The notes under the pieces were generated by a model. The model did no database searches. It saw only the letters and a program-made list of their open reading frames with translations, and had not been told where the DNA came from. This document shows positions 16,032-25,732 of a stretch of 44,968 bases of DNA, piece after piece (position 1 is the stretch's first letter; every line of letters starts with the position of its first letter). This DNA comes from Bacteroidota bacterium (GTDB taxonomy: Bacteria > Bacteroidota > Bacteroidia > Chitinophagales > Saprospiraceae). The stretch covers positions 1-44,968 of the forward strand of contig JACRAN010000018.1 of assembly GCA_016234735.1 (NCBI GenBank), in the 5' to 3' direction. A program made the translations under genes and the position numbers.

Positions 16032-17561
16032 ATGAATAAGGATTTTCTGAAAAAACTCGGCCTCAAAAGAAACAACGCAGGCACCAGCACCGGCCTCGAA
16101 GCGGTGACTTCCCGCAAGTACATCCAGTCGTTTTCCCCCGTCGATGGCCAGTTCATCGGCAGCGTGAGCCAAACCACCCGGGAGCAGTACGAAGCCGTCA
16201 TCCGCAAGGCGGAGGCGGCGTTCCTCACCTGGCGGGAAATCCCGGCACCCAAGCGGGGCGAAATTGTGCGCCAGTACGGCGAAGAACTCCGCAAATTCAA
16301 AGACCCGCTGGGCCAACTTGTCAGCTACGAGATGGGCAAGAGCCTCCAGGAAGGCTTCTGCGAAGTGCAGGAAATGATAGACATCTGCGACTTCGCAGTC
16401 GGCCTCAGCCGCCAGCTCTACGGCCTCACCATGCACTCCGAACGCCCGCACCACCGCATGTACGAGCAGTGGCACCCGCTCGGCGCGGTGGGCATCATCT
16501 CGGCATTCAACTTCCCGGTGGCCGTGTGGTCATGGAACGCCATGATTGCGCTCGTCTGCGGCGACGTGTGCATCTGGAAACCTTCGGAAAAAACGCCGCT
16601 CTGTGGCGTGGCTTGCCAGAATATTTTGCGTAAAGTCCTGAAAAACAACAACATACCCGAAGGGGTCAGTTGCCTCATCAACGGCGACTACCGGGTGGGC
16701 GAGTACCTGACGAAGGACGCACGGGTGCCGCTCCTGAGCGCCACCGGCTCCACCCGCATGGGCAAAATCGTGGGGCAGACCGTCGCCGGTCGCCTGGGCC
16801 GCAGCCTCCTCGAACTCGGCGGCAACAACGCCATCATCGTCACCCCCAGCGCCGACCTGAACATCGTGCTGACCGGGGCGCTCTTCGGGGCAGTGGGCAC
16901 CTGCGGCCAACGCTGCACCACCACCCGTCGCCTCATTGTCCACGAGAGCATTTTCGAGGAGGTGAAAAAGAAATTGGCGAAAGCGTACACCCAACTCCGC
17001 ATCGGCAACCCCCTCGACCAGCACAACCACGTCGGGCCGCTCATCGACCAGGCTGCGGTGAGCGCCTACCTCAGCGCCATCGAACAACTGAAGGCGCAGG
17101 GCGGCCAATTCCTCGTGGAAGGCGGGGTGCTGGAAGGCGGCGAGTACGGCAGCGGCTGCTACGTGAAGCCGTGCATTGCGGAAGCGAAACCGGACATGCC
17201 GGTGGTGCAGCACGAGACCTTCGCCCCCATTCTTTACCTGTTGAAATACAAGACGCTGGACGAGGCCATCGCCATCCAGAATGGGGTACCGCAGGGCCTC
17301 AGTTCGGCCATCATGACGACGGACATGCGGGAAGCGGAAAAATTCCTGTCCACAACTGGCTCCGATTGCGGCATCGCCAACGTGAACATCGGCACCAGCG
17401 GCGCCGAAATCGGCGGTGCTTTTGGCGGTGAAAAAGAGACAGGCGGTGGCCGGGAGAGCGGCTCCGATTCCTGGAAAGCCTACATGCGCCGCCAGACGAA
17501 CACCATCAATTACAGCAGCCATTTGCCATTGGCGCAGGGGATTAAGTTTGACCTGGGATGA
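16032..17561 (+). CDS. NAD-dependent aldehyde dehydrogenase, ALDH7 (aminoadipate-semialdehyde dehydrogenase) type
   Basis: The 509-aa protein matches the ALDH superfamily throughout. The nucleophile is Cys295 in GTCGQRCTTTRR, the general base is Glu261 in LLELGGNNA, and the coenzyme site includes GIISAFNFPVAVWSWN and KPSEKTPL. The CGQRC context, the FGGEKETGGGRESGSD segment and the C-terminal YMRRQTNTINYS stretch are characteristic of the ALDH7/antiquitin group. That group oxidises alpha-aminoadipate semialdehyde (in equilibrium with piperideine-6-carboxylate) in lysine degradation, EC 1.2.1.31. The role in lysine catabolism is inferred from the subfamily; no other lysine gene is near. It stands alone, with a short repeat tract directly after its stop. 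Confidence 0.93.
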   Translation: MNKDFLKKLGLKRNNAGTSTGLEAVTSRKYIQSFSPVDGQFIGSVSQTTREQYEAVIRKAEAAFLTWREIPAPKRGEIVRQYGEELRKFKDPLGQLVSYEMGKSLQEGFCEVQEMIDICDFAVGLSRQLYGLTMHSERPHHRMYEQWHPLGAVGIISAFNFPVAVWSWNAMIALVCGDVCIWKPSEKTPLCGVACQNILRKVLKNNNIPEGVSCLINGDYRVGEYLTKDARVPLLSATGSTRMGKIVGQTVAGRLGRSLLELGGNNAIIVTPSADLNIVLTGALFGAVGTCGQRCTTTRRLIVHESIFEEVKKKLAKAYTQLRIGNPLDQHNHVGPLIDQAAVSAYLSAIEQLKAQGGQFLVEGGVLEGGEYGSGCYVKPCIAEAKPDMPVVQHETFAPILYLLKYKTLDEAIAIQNGVPQGLSSAIMTTDMREAEKFLSTTGSDCGIANVNIGTSGAEIGGAFGGEKETGGGRESGSDSWKAYMRRQTNTINYSSHLPLAQGIKFDLG

Positions 17562-17608
17562 TTGTTGAATTGCTGGATTGCTGGATTGTTTTTTTGACAA
17601 CCCAGCAA
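17562..17608. repeat. Short tandem repeat, word GGATTGCT, after the aldehyde dehydrogenase
   Basis: Three copies of TTGCTGGA-type words begin within a few bases of the stop codon. A partial inverted copy (CCCAGCAAT, 17600-17608) follows a T8 run, so the tract may act as a terminator hairpin. Confidence 0.6.
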
Positions 17609-17645
17609 TGTCATTTCTCTTGCAGTTCCATTCGGCAGTAAACCT

Positions 17646-17653
17646 TATTTTTG
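17646..17653 (+). promoter_or_regulatory. Candidate -7 element (TATTTTTG) for the T9SS cargo gene
   Basis: TATTTTTG lies 30 nt before the ATG at 17683. A TTG lies about 22 nt upstream of it. Confidence 0.4.
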
Positions 17654-17682
17654 AGACCTTGAACTCAAACCAATCCTGTCCA

Positions 17683-18597
17683 ATGAAAAAGCCAATCTTC
17701 CTTTCCTGCTGCCTGCTTGCCGCTACCCTCACGTTTGCCCAAACTTATCAGCCAATGGCGCTGGAAAATGCACATTGGATAGTGTATGCCATCGGCGAGA
17801 ACCAGACCGACCACCATGTTTTTTCCACTCAAGGTGACACAACCATCAATGGTCTGACCTACAAAAAGACCTGGTGGCAAAAAATCCAGAGCGATGCGAC
17901 CTCCTCGGCTGAGTTTGTTCCACCCTTTTTCACCGAAAACAGCGTACTGATTGGTGCCATGCGGGATGATACCCTTGGCAAGCAGGTTTACTATATTCCA
18001 TTTGCCCCGCTTCATACTGAAAATGACACTTGCGACTTGTTTGAGGAGTGGTTGATTTACGATTTCTCCATTAACCAAGGGGATACCATTTGGGGTTGCT
18101 TGCAATATGAACCGGACTATCCGTTTATAGCGCTATCCATCACCACGGAGTATTTATGGGATGAAAACCGCAAGGTGATTGACTGTGACGGCTCCGCTAA
18201 ATTAGTGGAAGGCGTAGGCACAGGTATGGGGCCATTTTGGCCAATTTACGCTTGGCCGCACCCAGCCAAGCCGAGTTTTTTGTATGCCTATTGCGTGGGA
18301 GAGGATGACTACTGTAGCCTGCTGCCCGTCGCAGCACGGGAGCGGCTTTCCGATTGGCAAATCGTCCTGTCCCCAAACCCCGTGACCGACCAGTTCACAG
18401 TCCAATTGCCCGAAAGGCTGCACGACAAATTCTCGCTGACGGTCTCAGATATTTCTGGCAAAATGATTTTTGAAAAAAACGCCGAGGGCGGTCTCTCATC
18501 GCTCCAACTCCCCGTCAGCGACCTGCCCGCCGGGCTGTACCTGCTCACCATCCGCTCTGAATCGGCGGCTGCGGTTCGCAAATTTGCGAAGCTGTAA
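17683..18597 (+). CDS. Secreted protein with type IX secretion C-terminal sorting domain
   Basis: The 304-aa protein has a signal peptide (MKKPIFLSCCLLAATLTFAQ). The last 80 residues form a type-A sorting domain: LSPNPVTDQFTVQLP, then FSLTVSDISGKMIFEK, LPVSDLPAGLYLLTI and a final basic RKFAKL. This domain directs passage through the type IX secretion system and anchoring at the cell surface, known in Bacteroidota. The central part (about 25-220) is Trp/Tyr/Asp-rich with no recognised family. The ATG at 17683 was chosen because it starts the signal peptide; a longer in-frame extension to 17578 is the translated repeat and leader. Confidence 0.9.
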   Translation: MKKPIFLSCCLLAATLTFAQTYQPMALENAHWIVYAIGENQTDHHVFSTQGDTTINGLTYKKTWWQKIQSDATSSAEFVPPFFTENSVLIGAMRDDTLGKQVYYIPFAPLHTENDTCDLFEEWLIYDFSINQGDTIWGCLQYEPDYPFIALSITTEYLWDENRKVIDCDGSAKLVEGVGTGMGPFWPIYAWPHPAKPSFLYAYCVGEDDYCSLLPVAARERLSDWQIVLSPNPVTDQFTVQLPERLHDKFSLTVSDISGKMIFEKNAEGGLSSLQLPVSDLPAGLYLLTIRSESAAAVRKFAKL

Positions 18598-18695
18598 CTC
18601 ACTGATTTTTATCAAGCCCAATCGATTTGGCCACCTGTCTATCCGCATTTTCCTACTTTCGCCGTTCGTTTTTTCAAACAACCAGCAACCAACAC

Positions 18696-19268
18696 ATGCT
18701 AAACCTCATACTTTTTGGCCCTCCTGGCTCCGGCAAGGGCACACAGGCAGCTTTTCTGGTGGAGAAATACCAGTTGCTCCACATCTCCACCGGCGACTTG
18801 TTCCGCTACGAAATGGGCAACAACACGCCTCTCGGCCAATTGGCGAAGAGCTACATCAACAAGGGCCAACTCGTGCCGGACAGCGTCACCATTGGCATGT
18901 TGAAGAACAAGGTGGATGCCAACCCCGGCGTGAAGGGCATCATCTTCGACGGCTTTCCCCGCACGGTGGCACAGGCCGGGGCGCTCGACTCGCTGCTCGA
19001 CGACATGGGCAGTTGCGTCTCCGTCCTCATCGCCCTCGACGTGAGCGACGAGGAAATCACGCAGCGAATCCTGCTGCGGGGCCAGACCTCTGGCCGTGCC
19101 GACGACAACGACCCGACCATCATCCGCAACCGCATCGACGTTTACAAAAACGAAACAACACCCGTTTTCGACTACTACGCCCAGTCCGGCAAGTCCTTGA
19201 AAATCAACGGTGTAGGCAGCATCGAAGCAATTTTTGGGCGGCTTTGCGAAGCGATAAATAAGCTGTAA
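18696..19268 (+). CDS. adk: Adenylate kinase
   Basis: The 190-aa protein has the P-loop GPPGSGKGT at residues 8-16, the AMP-binding segment [18 protein letters not shown] and the LID-side arginines ([21 protein letters not shown]). It interconverts ATP, AMP and ADP in the cytoplasm. The short length and lack of a Cys-rich zinc LID place it among the short-LID adenylate kinases common in Bacteroidota. The ATG at 18696 precedes [11 protein letters not shown]; the in-frame stretch upstream is not protein-like. It is followed after a repeat tract by obgE in the same direction, a frequent Bacteroidota pairing. Confidence 0.97.
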   Translation: MLNLILFGPPGSGKGTQAAFLVEKYQLLHISTGDLFRYEMGNNTPLGQLAKSYINKGQLVPDSVTIGMLKNKVDANPGVKGIIFDGFPRTVAQAGALDSLLDDMGSCVSVLIALDVSDEEITQRILLRGQTSGRADDNDPTIIRNRIDVYKNETTPVFDYYAQSGKSLKINGVGSIEAIFGRLCEAINKL

Positions 19269-19271
19269 TTA

Positions 19272-19335
19272 GGAATTGGGTATTGGGTATTGGTCAATAC
19301 CCAATACCCAATACCCAATTCCCAATACCCAATTC
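19272..19335. repeat. Inverted tandem-repeat element (GGGTATT words) between adk and obgE
   Basis: Forward words AATTGGGTATTGGGTATTGG (19274-19293) are followed by the complementary words CAATACC(C) repeated five to six times (19295-19335), giving a long hairpin. It fills nearly the whole gap between the adk stop (19268) and the obgE start (19343). Confidence 0.85.
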
Positions 19336-19342
19336 CACCCTC

Positions 19343-20362
19343 ATGGCCGACCAGAACTTTGTTGACTACGTGAAAATCTGCTGCCGCTCTGGCAAGGGCG
19401 GGGCGGGCAGCGCCCATTTTCACCGGGACAAATTCACCTCCCGTGGCGGCCCCGATGGGGGCGACGGCGGGCGGGGCGGCCACATCATCCTGCGGGGCAA
19501 CCGCAACACCTGGACGCTGCTGCACCTCAAGTTCCGCAAGCACGTCATCGCCTCCGACGGGATGCCGGGCGGGGCCAGCACCTCCACCGGGGCCAGTGGG
19601 AAGGATATCATCCTCGACGTGCCACTCGGCACGGTGGCCAAGGATGCTGAAACCGGCGAATTCCACTTTGAAATCACCCGCCACGACGAAAAAATCGTAC
19701 TCACCGCAGGCGGCAGGGGCGGCCTCGGCAACGACCATTTCAAAACACCCACCAAACAGACCCCCGAATACGCGCAGCCCGGCGAACCGGGCCGGGAGGA
19801 ATGGAAAATACTGGAACTCAAGGTGCTGGCAGACGTGGGCCTGGTTGGGTTCCCCAATGCGGGCAAGTCCACGCTGGTGTCAGCGCTGTCGGCGGCCCGG
19901 CCAAAAATCGCCGACTACCCCTTCACCACGCTCGTGCCGCAGCTTGGCATGGTGGCGTACCGGGGTCACCAGTCGTTCGTCATCGCCGACATCCCCGGCA
20001 TCATCGAGGGGGCGCACCTCGGCAAGGGACTGGGGCTTCGGTTCCTGCGGCATATCGAGCGCAATTCCACGCTGCTGTTCATGGTGCCCTGCACCGCCGA
20101 GGATTTCCGCAAGGAGTACGAAATCCTGCTGAACGAAATCCGGCAGTACAACCCCGAACTGCTCGACAAGCCGCGTGTGCTGGCCATCACCAAGTGCGAC
20201 CTCATCGATGCCGAAATCATCGAAATGCTCCGCCGGGAGGCATTGCCGGAAGGCATCCCCACCGTTTTCATCTCCTCCGTTGCCGAACAGGGCCTCGACG
20301 AACTGAAAGATGTGCTCTGGAAAACGATGAACGAAACCTCCACCACTGACGAGGAAGAATAA
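19343..20362 (+). CDS. obgE: Obg-family GTPase (CgtA/ObgE)
   Basis: The 339-aa protein has the Gly-rich Obg fold at the N-terminus ([38 protein letters not shown]) and the GTPase domain with G1 GFPNAGKST (169-177), a switch region ending in TTLVP, G3 [10 protein letters not shown], and G4 as TKCDLID. Obg proteins associate with the large ribosomal subunit and act in ribosome assembly and the stress response. The C-terminal variable domain of some homologues is absent and the tail is a short acidic stretch. ATG at 19343 is the family start ([11 protein letters not shown]); the frame upstream is translated repeat. Confidence 0.97.
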   Translation: MADQNFVDYVKICCRSGKGGAGSAHFHRDKFTSRGGPDGGDGGRGGHIILRGNRNTWTLLHLKFRKHVIASDGMPGGASTSTGASGKDIILDVPLGTVAKDAETGEFHFEITRHDEKIVLTAGGRGGLGNDHFKTPTKQTPEYAQPGEPGREEWKILELKVLADVGLVGFPNAGKSTLVSALSAARPKIADYPFTTLVPQLGMVAYRGHQSFVIADIPGIIEGAHLGKGLGLRFLRHIERNSTLLFMVPCTAEDFRKEYEILLNEIRQYNPELLDKPRVLAITKCDLIDAEIIEMLRREALPEGIPTVFISSVAEQGLDELKDVLWKTMNETSTTDEEE

Positions 20363-20407
20363 AAAAAACCGGCAGCGCTTTCGCATCCGCCGGAATGTGT
20401 CACAATA

Positions 20408-20461
20408 GTGTGAGGGAACTGAGGTAGAAGATGTGAGAAGTGAGAGGGTGAGAAAGTGAGG
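20408..20461. repeat. Degenerate short tandem repeat, word GTGAGAA
   Basis: Runs of GTGAGGG, GTGAGAA, GTGAGAG, GGTGAGAAA and GTGAGG, that is six imperfect 7-9 bp copies. Confidence 0.6.
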
Positions 20462-20560
20462 TTCTAAATTATTGAATTTCAATGTTTTAGCTTACCTGCT
20501 CTCGCAAACTGGCCCATGTCTCAATAGTTAATCTGAGGTTCCAAGTGGTTTGAAAAAGTG

Positions 20561-20592
20561 CATCATCCCTCATTCCTCGCCCCTCATTCCTG
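20561..20592. repeat. Dispersed CCCTCATTCC repeat, copy 1
   Basis: CATCATCCCTCATTCCTC followed by GCCCCTCATTCCT; 29 of 31 bases match the tract starting at 26758. Confidence 0.75.
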
Positions 20593-20952
20593 AGAAATCC
20601 CAAGAAGCGCTGCAACTCGTGTGTTAAAGTCACAGCGCTCAAGGTTGAAGGTTTTTCACGCTTTTTTTGAAAGAAAATGAAGTCTTCGGTTTCCGGGAAA
20701 ACCAGCCTTGGGATGCGGTTTTCGGAACAATCAAGGGGAAGTGAAGTCGTAAATTACTCACCAAAAATGCCTGCCACGACTACCACATTATTTTTTCAGC
20801 TAATGTCTCAAATGTATTGCCATTTGCGGGAAAGCCAAGAATGAGGAGGGATTTTTTTTAAACTTTTTTTTTGCACAAACAAGCGGCAGGCAACGGCGGT
20901 GCCTGCTCCCAGGCGGCGCGTTGAATTTTATGCAACCTTCGTCGGGCACGGG

Positions 20953-22431
20953 TCAGAACTTGAAGCCCATCGTCAGGAGGAAGTGCGTCCGGGCATCATC
21001 GAGGCTGACGGTTTGCAGGTTCCCGGAACTCGTGATGTACGGCACGTACTCGCTGGTGGACAACTGGCGCTTGAAGGCCAGGTCGAGGAAAACATCTTCC
21101 CACCGGATGCCCGCACCAACGCTCAGGGTGCCCACAGGGTCGAAACCTTCCTTGTACGGTGCCTGCATGATGGAGTAGCCGCCCCGGAACCTGAAAATAT
21201 CGTAGGCGTACTCGCCACCCAGCCGGATGTTCAGTGCCGAGGTCAGTTCATTGACGATTTGCTGGTTGAGTTCCGCTTGGTATTCCAGGTCGCCCGAGTT
21301 GTCGGTGTTGTTGAAATTGTATTTGGCTTTGGTGTAATCGAGGTACTCCACCTCGGCAGCGAGGAATCCGCTTTTGCCAAAAATGAAACCGGCACTGCCG
21401 ATGAGCCGCCAGGGTGTTCGCAGCCGGTACTCGAACGTGCCGTCGGGGGAAACTTTATTGTTGGCGTAGGTGGCACCGCTCAGGGTGTAGCTGTAATCGA
21501 GGGTGGTCGAAAAGCTGTCGTCGAAGCCGATGCCGGTCGGGGTATGCACGGATGCTCCGAGGCGCACCGTTTGGTTGAGGCGGTAAATCAGGCCGAATTT
21601 GAGGTTGATGCCAGCCCCGCTGGTGCGTGTTTTTTCGGTGAAAGTCAGTTCGTTGAAAACCAGGTTCGTGCCTCCCTCGTCAGATTCCTGGTAGATTTTC
21701 GTTTCCTCGAACGAGATGATGGGCACACCCAGCGTGGCACCAATCATCAGTTTTTCCCTGTAATTTCCGGCGTAGGAAAACACGATTTCGTTGTAGGCAC
21801 CCTTGCGGCGGATGCTCTGTGATTTGTACACTGATTCGCCCAAATCGAAGTCACTGAGGTAGTTCGTAGGGTCATTGTCCGGGTCGGGTTGGTAAATGGC
21901 CTCGGCATCAAAGGCAAGCCCCGCCTCGAAGCCGTCGAGTTCATTGGGTGCCAGCCCCTGCGCCTGGTCGAGCCAGCGGTCGGTGATGGAGCCTGCGGAG
22001 GTGCCGTCGTAGTTGATATTTTGGTAAAAACCGGCCAACCTGTTGAGGCCGATGCCGAAGGCCGTGTTCGTCCAGTCTGGGTTCATTGGCCGTGCCGGGA
22101 ACACCAGGCCGATGTTGTTGAAGTTGAAATTCGAGCGAGTTTGGCTGAAGGTTTCGTTGCCGGTGCCTTCCAGTTGCGCTTCGTCCGTAATGCTGACGAA
22201 GGCAGGGGTGAACGTCAACTCTGACCGGCGGAACGTGGCCAGCCCTGCCGGGTTGGTGCTGAGTACCGAAAAATCGGCACCGATGGCACCGATGCCGCCG
22301 CCGATTCCCACCGTGCGGGCCGTGCCGCCGACTTCCAGAAAGGAATACCGGACGGCATCGCCGAGGGTCTGGCTTTTTAAAACAAAGGGCGTGAGAAAAA
22401 GCGCCAACAAGGAAAAAGTGAAATATTTCAT
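20953..22431 (-). CDS. Outer-membrane transport protein, OmpP1/FadL/TodX-like
   Basis: The 492-aa protein begins at the ATG at 22429-22431 with a signal peptide (MKYFTFSLLALFLTPFVLKSQ). The mature N-terminus contains GGTARTVGIGGGIGAIGADFSVLSTNPAGLATFRRSEL, a form of the FadL hatch sequence with the conserved NPAGL. The remainder reads as about 14 amphipathic strands and ends in the outer-membrane signal LLTMGFKF. FadL channels pass hydrophobic molecules such as fatty acids across the outer membrane; the substrate here is unknown. On the minus strand a TATCTTTG box lies 61 nt upstream. Confidence 0.88.
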   Translation of the reverse strand: MKYFTFSLLALFLTPFVLKSQTLGDAVRYSFLEVGGTARTVGIGGGIGAIGADFSVLSTNPAGLATFRRSELTFTPAFVSITDEAQLEGTGNETFSQTRSNFNFNNIGLVFPARPMNPDWTNTAFGIGLNRLAGFYQNINYDGTSAGSITDRWLDQAQGLAPNELDGFEAGLAFDAEAIYQPDPDNDPTNYLSDFDLGESVYKSQSIRRKGAYNEIVFSYAGNYREKLMIGATLGVPIISFEETKIYQESDEGGTNLVFNELTFTEKTRTSGAGINLKFGLIYRLNQTVRLGASVHTPTGIGFDDSFSTTLDYSYTLSGATYANNKVSPDGTFEYRLRTPWRLIGSAGFIFGKSGFLAAEVEYLDYTKAKYNFNNTDNSGDLEYQAELNQQIVNELTSALNIRLGGEYAYDIFRFRGGYSIMQAPYKEGFDPVGTLSVGAGIRWEDVFLDLAFKRQLSTSEYVPYITSSGNLQTVSLDDARTHFLLTMGFKF

Positions 22432-22491
22432 GGCTGTATTTTCTTGCAAGGTTAGATGTTTGTGTTTGCTGCGAATGGCTCGCCATCCGGC

Positions 22492-22499
22492 CAAAGATA
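22492..22499 (-). promoter_or_regulatory. Candidate -7 element (TATCTTTG) for the FadL-like gene
   Basis: TATCTTTG on the minus strand; transcription would start near 22485 and the leader would be about 55 nt. Its -33 region would overlap the terminator of the upstream gene. Confidence 0.45.
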
Positions 22500-22505
22500 G
22501 GCATT

Positions 22506-22545
22506 AAAAAAGTGGGTGGAGGAGTCGCCCCTCCACCCACTTTTC
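22506..22545 (-). terminator. Intrinsic terminator of the Tyr/Gly/Ser-rich protein gene
   Basis: AAGTGGGTGGAGG / CCTCCACCCACTT (22510-22543), a 13-bp stem with a 6-8 nt loop, followed on the minus strand by six T. Confidence 0.9.
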
Positions 22546-22577
22546 AAAGAATTATCAACAAATAAAAACTGTCAAAG

Positions 22578-23876
22578 TCAATTGTGCCTGCCGCCACTTT
22601 TTGAGCTTCCGCCACTGCTGCTGCCACCGGAACTGCGGGAAGAACCTCCACTGCTGCTGTTGCCGGATGAGCTACGGGAAGAAGAGCCGCTGTTGACGTT
22701 GCCGCTGCTCCTCGAAGAGGAATTGTTGCTTCGGCTGTTGTCGAAACTTGGGCTGTTGCTCCTGGAGTTGCTGTTGCTGCGGCTGTTGTCAGCCCCGCCG
22801 CCACGGTTGCGGCTGCTGCGGTTGTTGTCGGTGCCACCGTCCGAATGCTGGCGGGACGGAGCCTGGCGGGTGTCGTCGCTCGGACGGCTCCGGCGTTCCG
22901 TGTCGATGTTCCGGTCGCTGCCGTTGCGCTCGTTTTGTTGCGTTTCACCGTTCCTCGATGGGCGGGTGCTTTCCATGTCCGGCCTTGCAGGGGTTGTCTC
23001 ACGAGGATTGCGCACGTTTTCATCTTGCTTCGGAGCAGTGTTCGTGCGGCCTTCGTTCAGTTCCCGGCGGATGCTGTTCTTTTCGGCTTCCCGATTGACG
23101 GCACCGTTGTCGGAGGGCCTGTTGATGACTTCCGGCGAATTCGTGTCGCCCCGGCGGCCAGTGGCGCCGTTGAAGGGGACTTTGCTCGGGTTGCTGGAAC
23201 CCGTTCTCCTCGAACCGTAATAGCTGTTGTTGGTGTTGCTGACGGTGTTGTAGGAGTAGCCATTGCCCCAGGTCGGAGGGCAGTAGTAGTTGCTGTACCC
23301 ACCACCGTAGTAACCGCCTCCATAGCCATAGCCATCGCCGTAGTAGTTGTTGACGACGTAGGTATTGCCCCAACCGTTGTTCCAGCCACCGCCCCATCCA
23401 TTATTCCAACCCCAGGGGTTGTAGTAGCCATTGCCGAAGTAGAAACTCGTACCGCCCCACGAACTCCAGCCGAAACCGTAGTTCCAGCGGTTCCACCTGC
23501 GCCAGGGGTTGTAGTTGTCGTAAATCAGCATCGTCAGGCCAGGCGACCAGAATGGGTCGTAGTAGGCCAAATCGACGTACACGGGGTCAAAGTAGTTGAA
23601 CCCGTAGTAGGGCCGGTGAAAACGACGGATGCGCGACGAGTAGTAATAGTTGTAGTCGTCGTAATCATTGTAATCATCGTACCCATCATCGTCATAGCCG
23701 TAATCTTCATCATTGCTGCGGCTATTGTCGTAATTGTCCGATGAGGAGGTGGAGGACGAATAGTAATCACCGTCTTTGTCGGGGTCGTAGTACACGTCAT
23801 CGTACTGAGCCATGCCGACGTTCGCCAAGCCGAAGGCAAAGAAGGCAACCAAAGCGAGCAACTTATTCTTTTTCAT
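22578..23876 (-). CDS. Exported low-complexity Tyr/Gly/Asn/Ser-rich protein
   Basis: The 432-aa protein has a signal peptide (MKKNKLLALVAFFAFGLANVGMAQ) and then three compositional blocks. Residues about 25-80 are Asp/Tyr/Ser-rich (YDDDGYDDYNDYDDYNYYY). Residues 85-225 are Trp/Tyr/Gly/Asn-rich with repeated NNGWG and YGGGYY units. Residues 225-432 are Arg/Ser/Asn-rich and end in SSGG repeats. Such composition suits a surface matrix or a disordered, adhesive or phase-separating protein, but that is inference. Similar poorly characterised proteins are widespread in Bacteroidota. It is a single-gene unit with a strong terminator. Confidence 0.85.
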   Translation of the reverse strand: MKKNKLLALVAFFAFGLANVGMAQYDDVYYDPDKDGDYYSSSTSSSDNYDNSRSNDEDYGYDDDGYDDYNDYDDYNYYYSSRIRRFHRPYYGFNYFDPVYVDLAYYDPFWSPGLTMLIYDNYNPWRRWNRWNYGFGWSSWGGTSFYFGNGYYNPWGWNNGWGGGWNNGWGNTYVVNNYYGDGYGYGGGYYGGGYSNYYCPPTWGNGYSYNTVSNTNNSYYGSRRTGSSNPSKVPFNGATGRRGDTNSPEVINRPSDNGAVNREAEKNSIRRELNEGRTNTAPKQDENVRNPRETTPARPDMESTRPSRNGETQQNERNGSDRNIDTERRSRPSDDTRQAPSRQHSDGGTDNNRSSRNRGGGADNSRSNSNSRSNSPSFDNSRSNNSSSRSSGNVNSGSSSRSSSGNSSSGGSSRSSGGSSSGGSSKSGGRHN

Positions 23877-24193
23877 TTTTCAGATATTTTTATTGGTAAT
23901 TACTTCGACGCGCTCTTTCGAGTTTGCAGTCACGAAATTATTAGCTTTGCGCCACTTTTTTGTTAAGGGGGAACTAAAATTCGATTTTCCCGCTGTTAAA
24001 GTTTTTGATAAGACAGATTTTCCTGACACACGGTTTTTTCAAGTCCTCTAAGATTTTCTTAAAACACGTGTTTTTGAGGTTGAAAAGCGGTGTTTCGGGT
24101 CTTTTTTTAGTTAAAATCCAAAAAGTAGAGGGTCGCTGGCAATTCGAAACATGGCTGAAAATCCATCGTAAAATGCCACCGACAATAAAAATT
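23877..24193. other. Promoter-leader region between divergent genes
   Basis: Holds the start regions of the minus-strand low-complexity protein gene and of proS. A TAGCTTTG box at 23942-23949 faces proS, which would leave a leader of about 240 nt. The leader includes the palindrome AAAACACGTGTTTT (24061-24074). No riboswitch or T-box pattern was recognised. Confidence 0.5.
23942..23949 (+). promoter_or_regulatory. Candidate -7 element (TAGCTTTG) for proS
   Basis: Fits TAnnTTTG; a TTTG lies only 15 nt upstream instead of about 19. Confidence 0.35.
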
Positions 24194-25660
24194 ATGGCAA
24201 AAGAAATCACTTCCAGAGAGCAGGACTACTCCCAATGGTACATCGACATCGTTCAAAAAGCCAACCTCGCCGACCACTCGGCGGTGCGGTGCTGCATGGT
24301 CATCAAGCCGAATGGCTTCGCCATTTGGGAAAACATACAGGCCCAGTTGGACAGGATGTTCAAAGAAACCGGCCACGTCAACGCCTACTTTCCGCTTTTC
24401 ATCCCCAAAAGTTTCCTCAGCCGGGAGGCGCAGCATGTCGAGGGCTTCGCCAAAGAGTGCGCCGTCATCACCCACCACCGCCTGATGAATGCACCGGACG
24501 GCAGCGGTGTCATCGTGGACCCGGAGGCCAAATTGGAGGAGGAACTCATCGTGCGCCCGACCTCCGAAACCATCATCTGGGACACGTACCGCACCTGGAT
24601 CAACAGCTACCGTGACCTGCCGCTGCTCATCAATCAATGGGCGAACGTTGTGCGCTGGGAACTGCGCACCCGCCTGTTTCTGCGCACCACCGAGTTCCTC
24701 TGGCAGGAGGGCCACACCGCCCACGCCAGCAAGGAAGAGGCCGAACGGGAGACGCAGACTATCCTCGATGTGTACGCCAAATTTGCGGAGGAATGGATGG
24801 CCATGCCCGTGATCAAGGGCGTGAAAACAGCCAACGAGCGCTTCGCCGGTGCCGTTGAAACCTACTGCATCGAGGCGCTGATGCAGGATGGCAAAGCACT
24901 CCAGGCTGGCACTTCGCACTTTTTGGGGCAAAACTTTGCGAAAGCGTTCGACGTGAAATTTTCCAATAAAAACAACGAACAGGAGTACGTCTGGGCAACA
25001 TCGTGGGGCGTTTCCACCCGCCTTGTCGGTGGCCTCATCATGACCCACTCCGACGATGACGGCCTTGTTTTGCCACCAAAAATAGCCCCCACGCAGGTGG
25101 TCATCGTGCCCATCCCGAAGCCTGGTGCCGAGATTGACGAAGCTGCCGAAAAATTGATGAAGGAACTCAAAGCCAAAGGGGTGCGGGTGAAATACGACAC
25201 GGACGACCAGAAACGTCCCGGCTTCAAATTCGCCGAGCACGAACTACTTGGCATCCCCGTCCGCCTCGGCATCGGTGCCCGCGACCTCGCCGAAGGCAAG
25301 GTGGAAGTCGCCCGCCGTGATACAAAAGAAAAATCCAACCAGCCGCTGGAAGGCATCGCCAACTACATCATCGACCTGCTCGACGAGATTCAGCAGCACC
25401 TGTTCGACCGCTCGAAAGCGTACCGCACCGAACACATCACTTCGGTGGACACCTTCGACGACCTCCGGGAAGTGCTGGACGGCAAGGGCGGCTTCGTCTC
25501 CGCCCACTGGGACGGCACGACGGAGACGGAGTTGAAAATCAAGGACTTAACCAAAGCGACCATCCGCTGCATCCCGGTGGACAACGAGTTGGAGAATGGA
25601 AAATGTGTGCTCACCGGGCAACCTTCCAAGCAGCGGGTGCTGTTTGCGAAAGCCTATTGA
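24194..25660 (+). CDS. proS: Prolyl-tRNA synthetase, short eukaryote/archaeon-like type
   Basis: The 488-aa protein has the class II synthetase motifs: [16 protein letters not shown] and the motif-2 loop [18 protein letters not shown], then motif 3 in [22 protein letters not shown], followed by the anticodon-binding domain ([12 protein letters not shown]...[14 protein letters not shown]). It charges tRNA-Pro with proline. The protein lacks the large editing insertion of the typical bacterial form and carries the C-terminal extension of the archaeal/eukaryotic-like form, normal for Bacteroidota. The ATG at 24194 was chosen ([16 protein letters not shown]); the open frame upstream to 24005 is leader. 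Confidence 0.96.
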   Translation: MAKEITSREQDYSQWYIDIVQKANLADHSAVRCCMVIKPNGFAIWENIQAQLDRMFKETGHVNAYFPLFIPKSFLSREAQHVEGFAKECAVITHHRLMNAPDGSGVIVDPEAKLEEELIVRPTSETIIWDTYRTWINSYRDLPLLINQWANVVRWELRTRLFLRTTEFLWQEGHTAHASKEEAERETQTILDVYAKFAEEWMAMPVIKGVKTANERFAGAVETYCIEALMQDGKALQAGTSHFLGQNFAKAFDVKFSNKNNEQEYVWATSWGVSTRLVGGLIMTHSDDDGLVLPPKIAPTQVVIVPIPKPGAEIDEAAEKLMKELKAKGVRVKYDTDDQKRPGFKFAEHELLGIPVRLGIGARDLAEGKVEVARRDTKEKSNQPLEGIANYIIDLLDEIQQHLFDRSKAYRTEHITSVDTFDDLREVLDGKGGFVSAHWDGTTETELKIKDLTKATIRCIPVDNELENGKCVLTGQPSKQRVLFAKAY

Positions 25661-25663
25661 CAG

Positions 25664-25732
25664 GTATGAGGGATGAGGAGTCTGGGATGAATTAACGCCT
25701 CTGATTCCTGATCCTTCATTCCTCATTCCTAC
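25664..25732. repeat. Dispersed GATGAGGAATGAGG-type repeat with both orientations
   Basis: Words GTATGAGGGATGAGGAG (left) and CCTTCATTCCTCATTCC (right) form an imperfect inverted repeat between proS and the convergent nucleotidyltransferase gene. The stop codon of the latter (25716-25718) lies inside it. Confidence 0.75.

Larger units (their letters stand above)
20363..20952. other. 590-bp intergenic region with two repeat tracts and no gene
   Basis: Contains the GTGAGAA-word tract at 20408-20461 and the CCTCATTC-word tract at 20561-20592. A weak CCGGC/GCCGG inverted repeat follows obgE (20370-20394) but has no T run. The rest is AT-rich with stops in all frames; no promoter for the genes on either side is evident, as the right neighbour ends here. 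Confidence 0.6.

Noticed and set aside
20370-20394. Terminator after obgE
   Set aside because: Stem of only 5 bp with a long loop and no T run; too weak to call.
22748-23744. Plus-strand open frames opposite the Tyr/Gly/Ser-rich gene
   Set aside because: Val/Ile/Ala-rich shadow of low-complexity codons on the minus strand.
24005-24193. N-terminal extension of prolyl-tRNA synthetase
   Set aside because: The stretch is not protein-like and family members start at [12 protein letters not shown].
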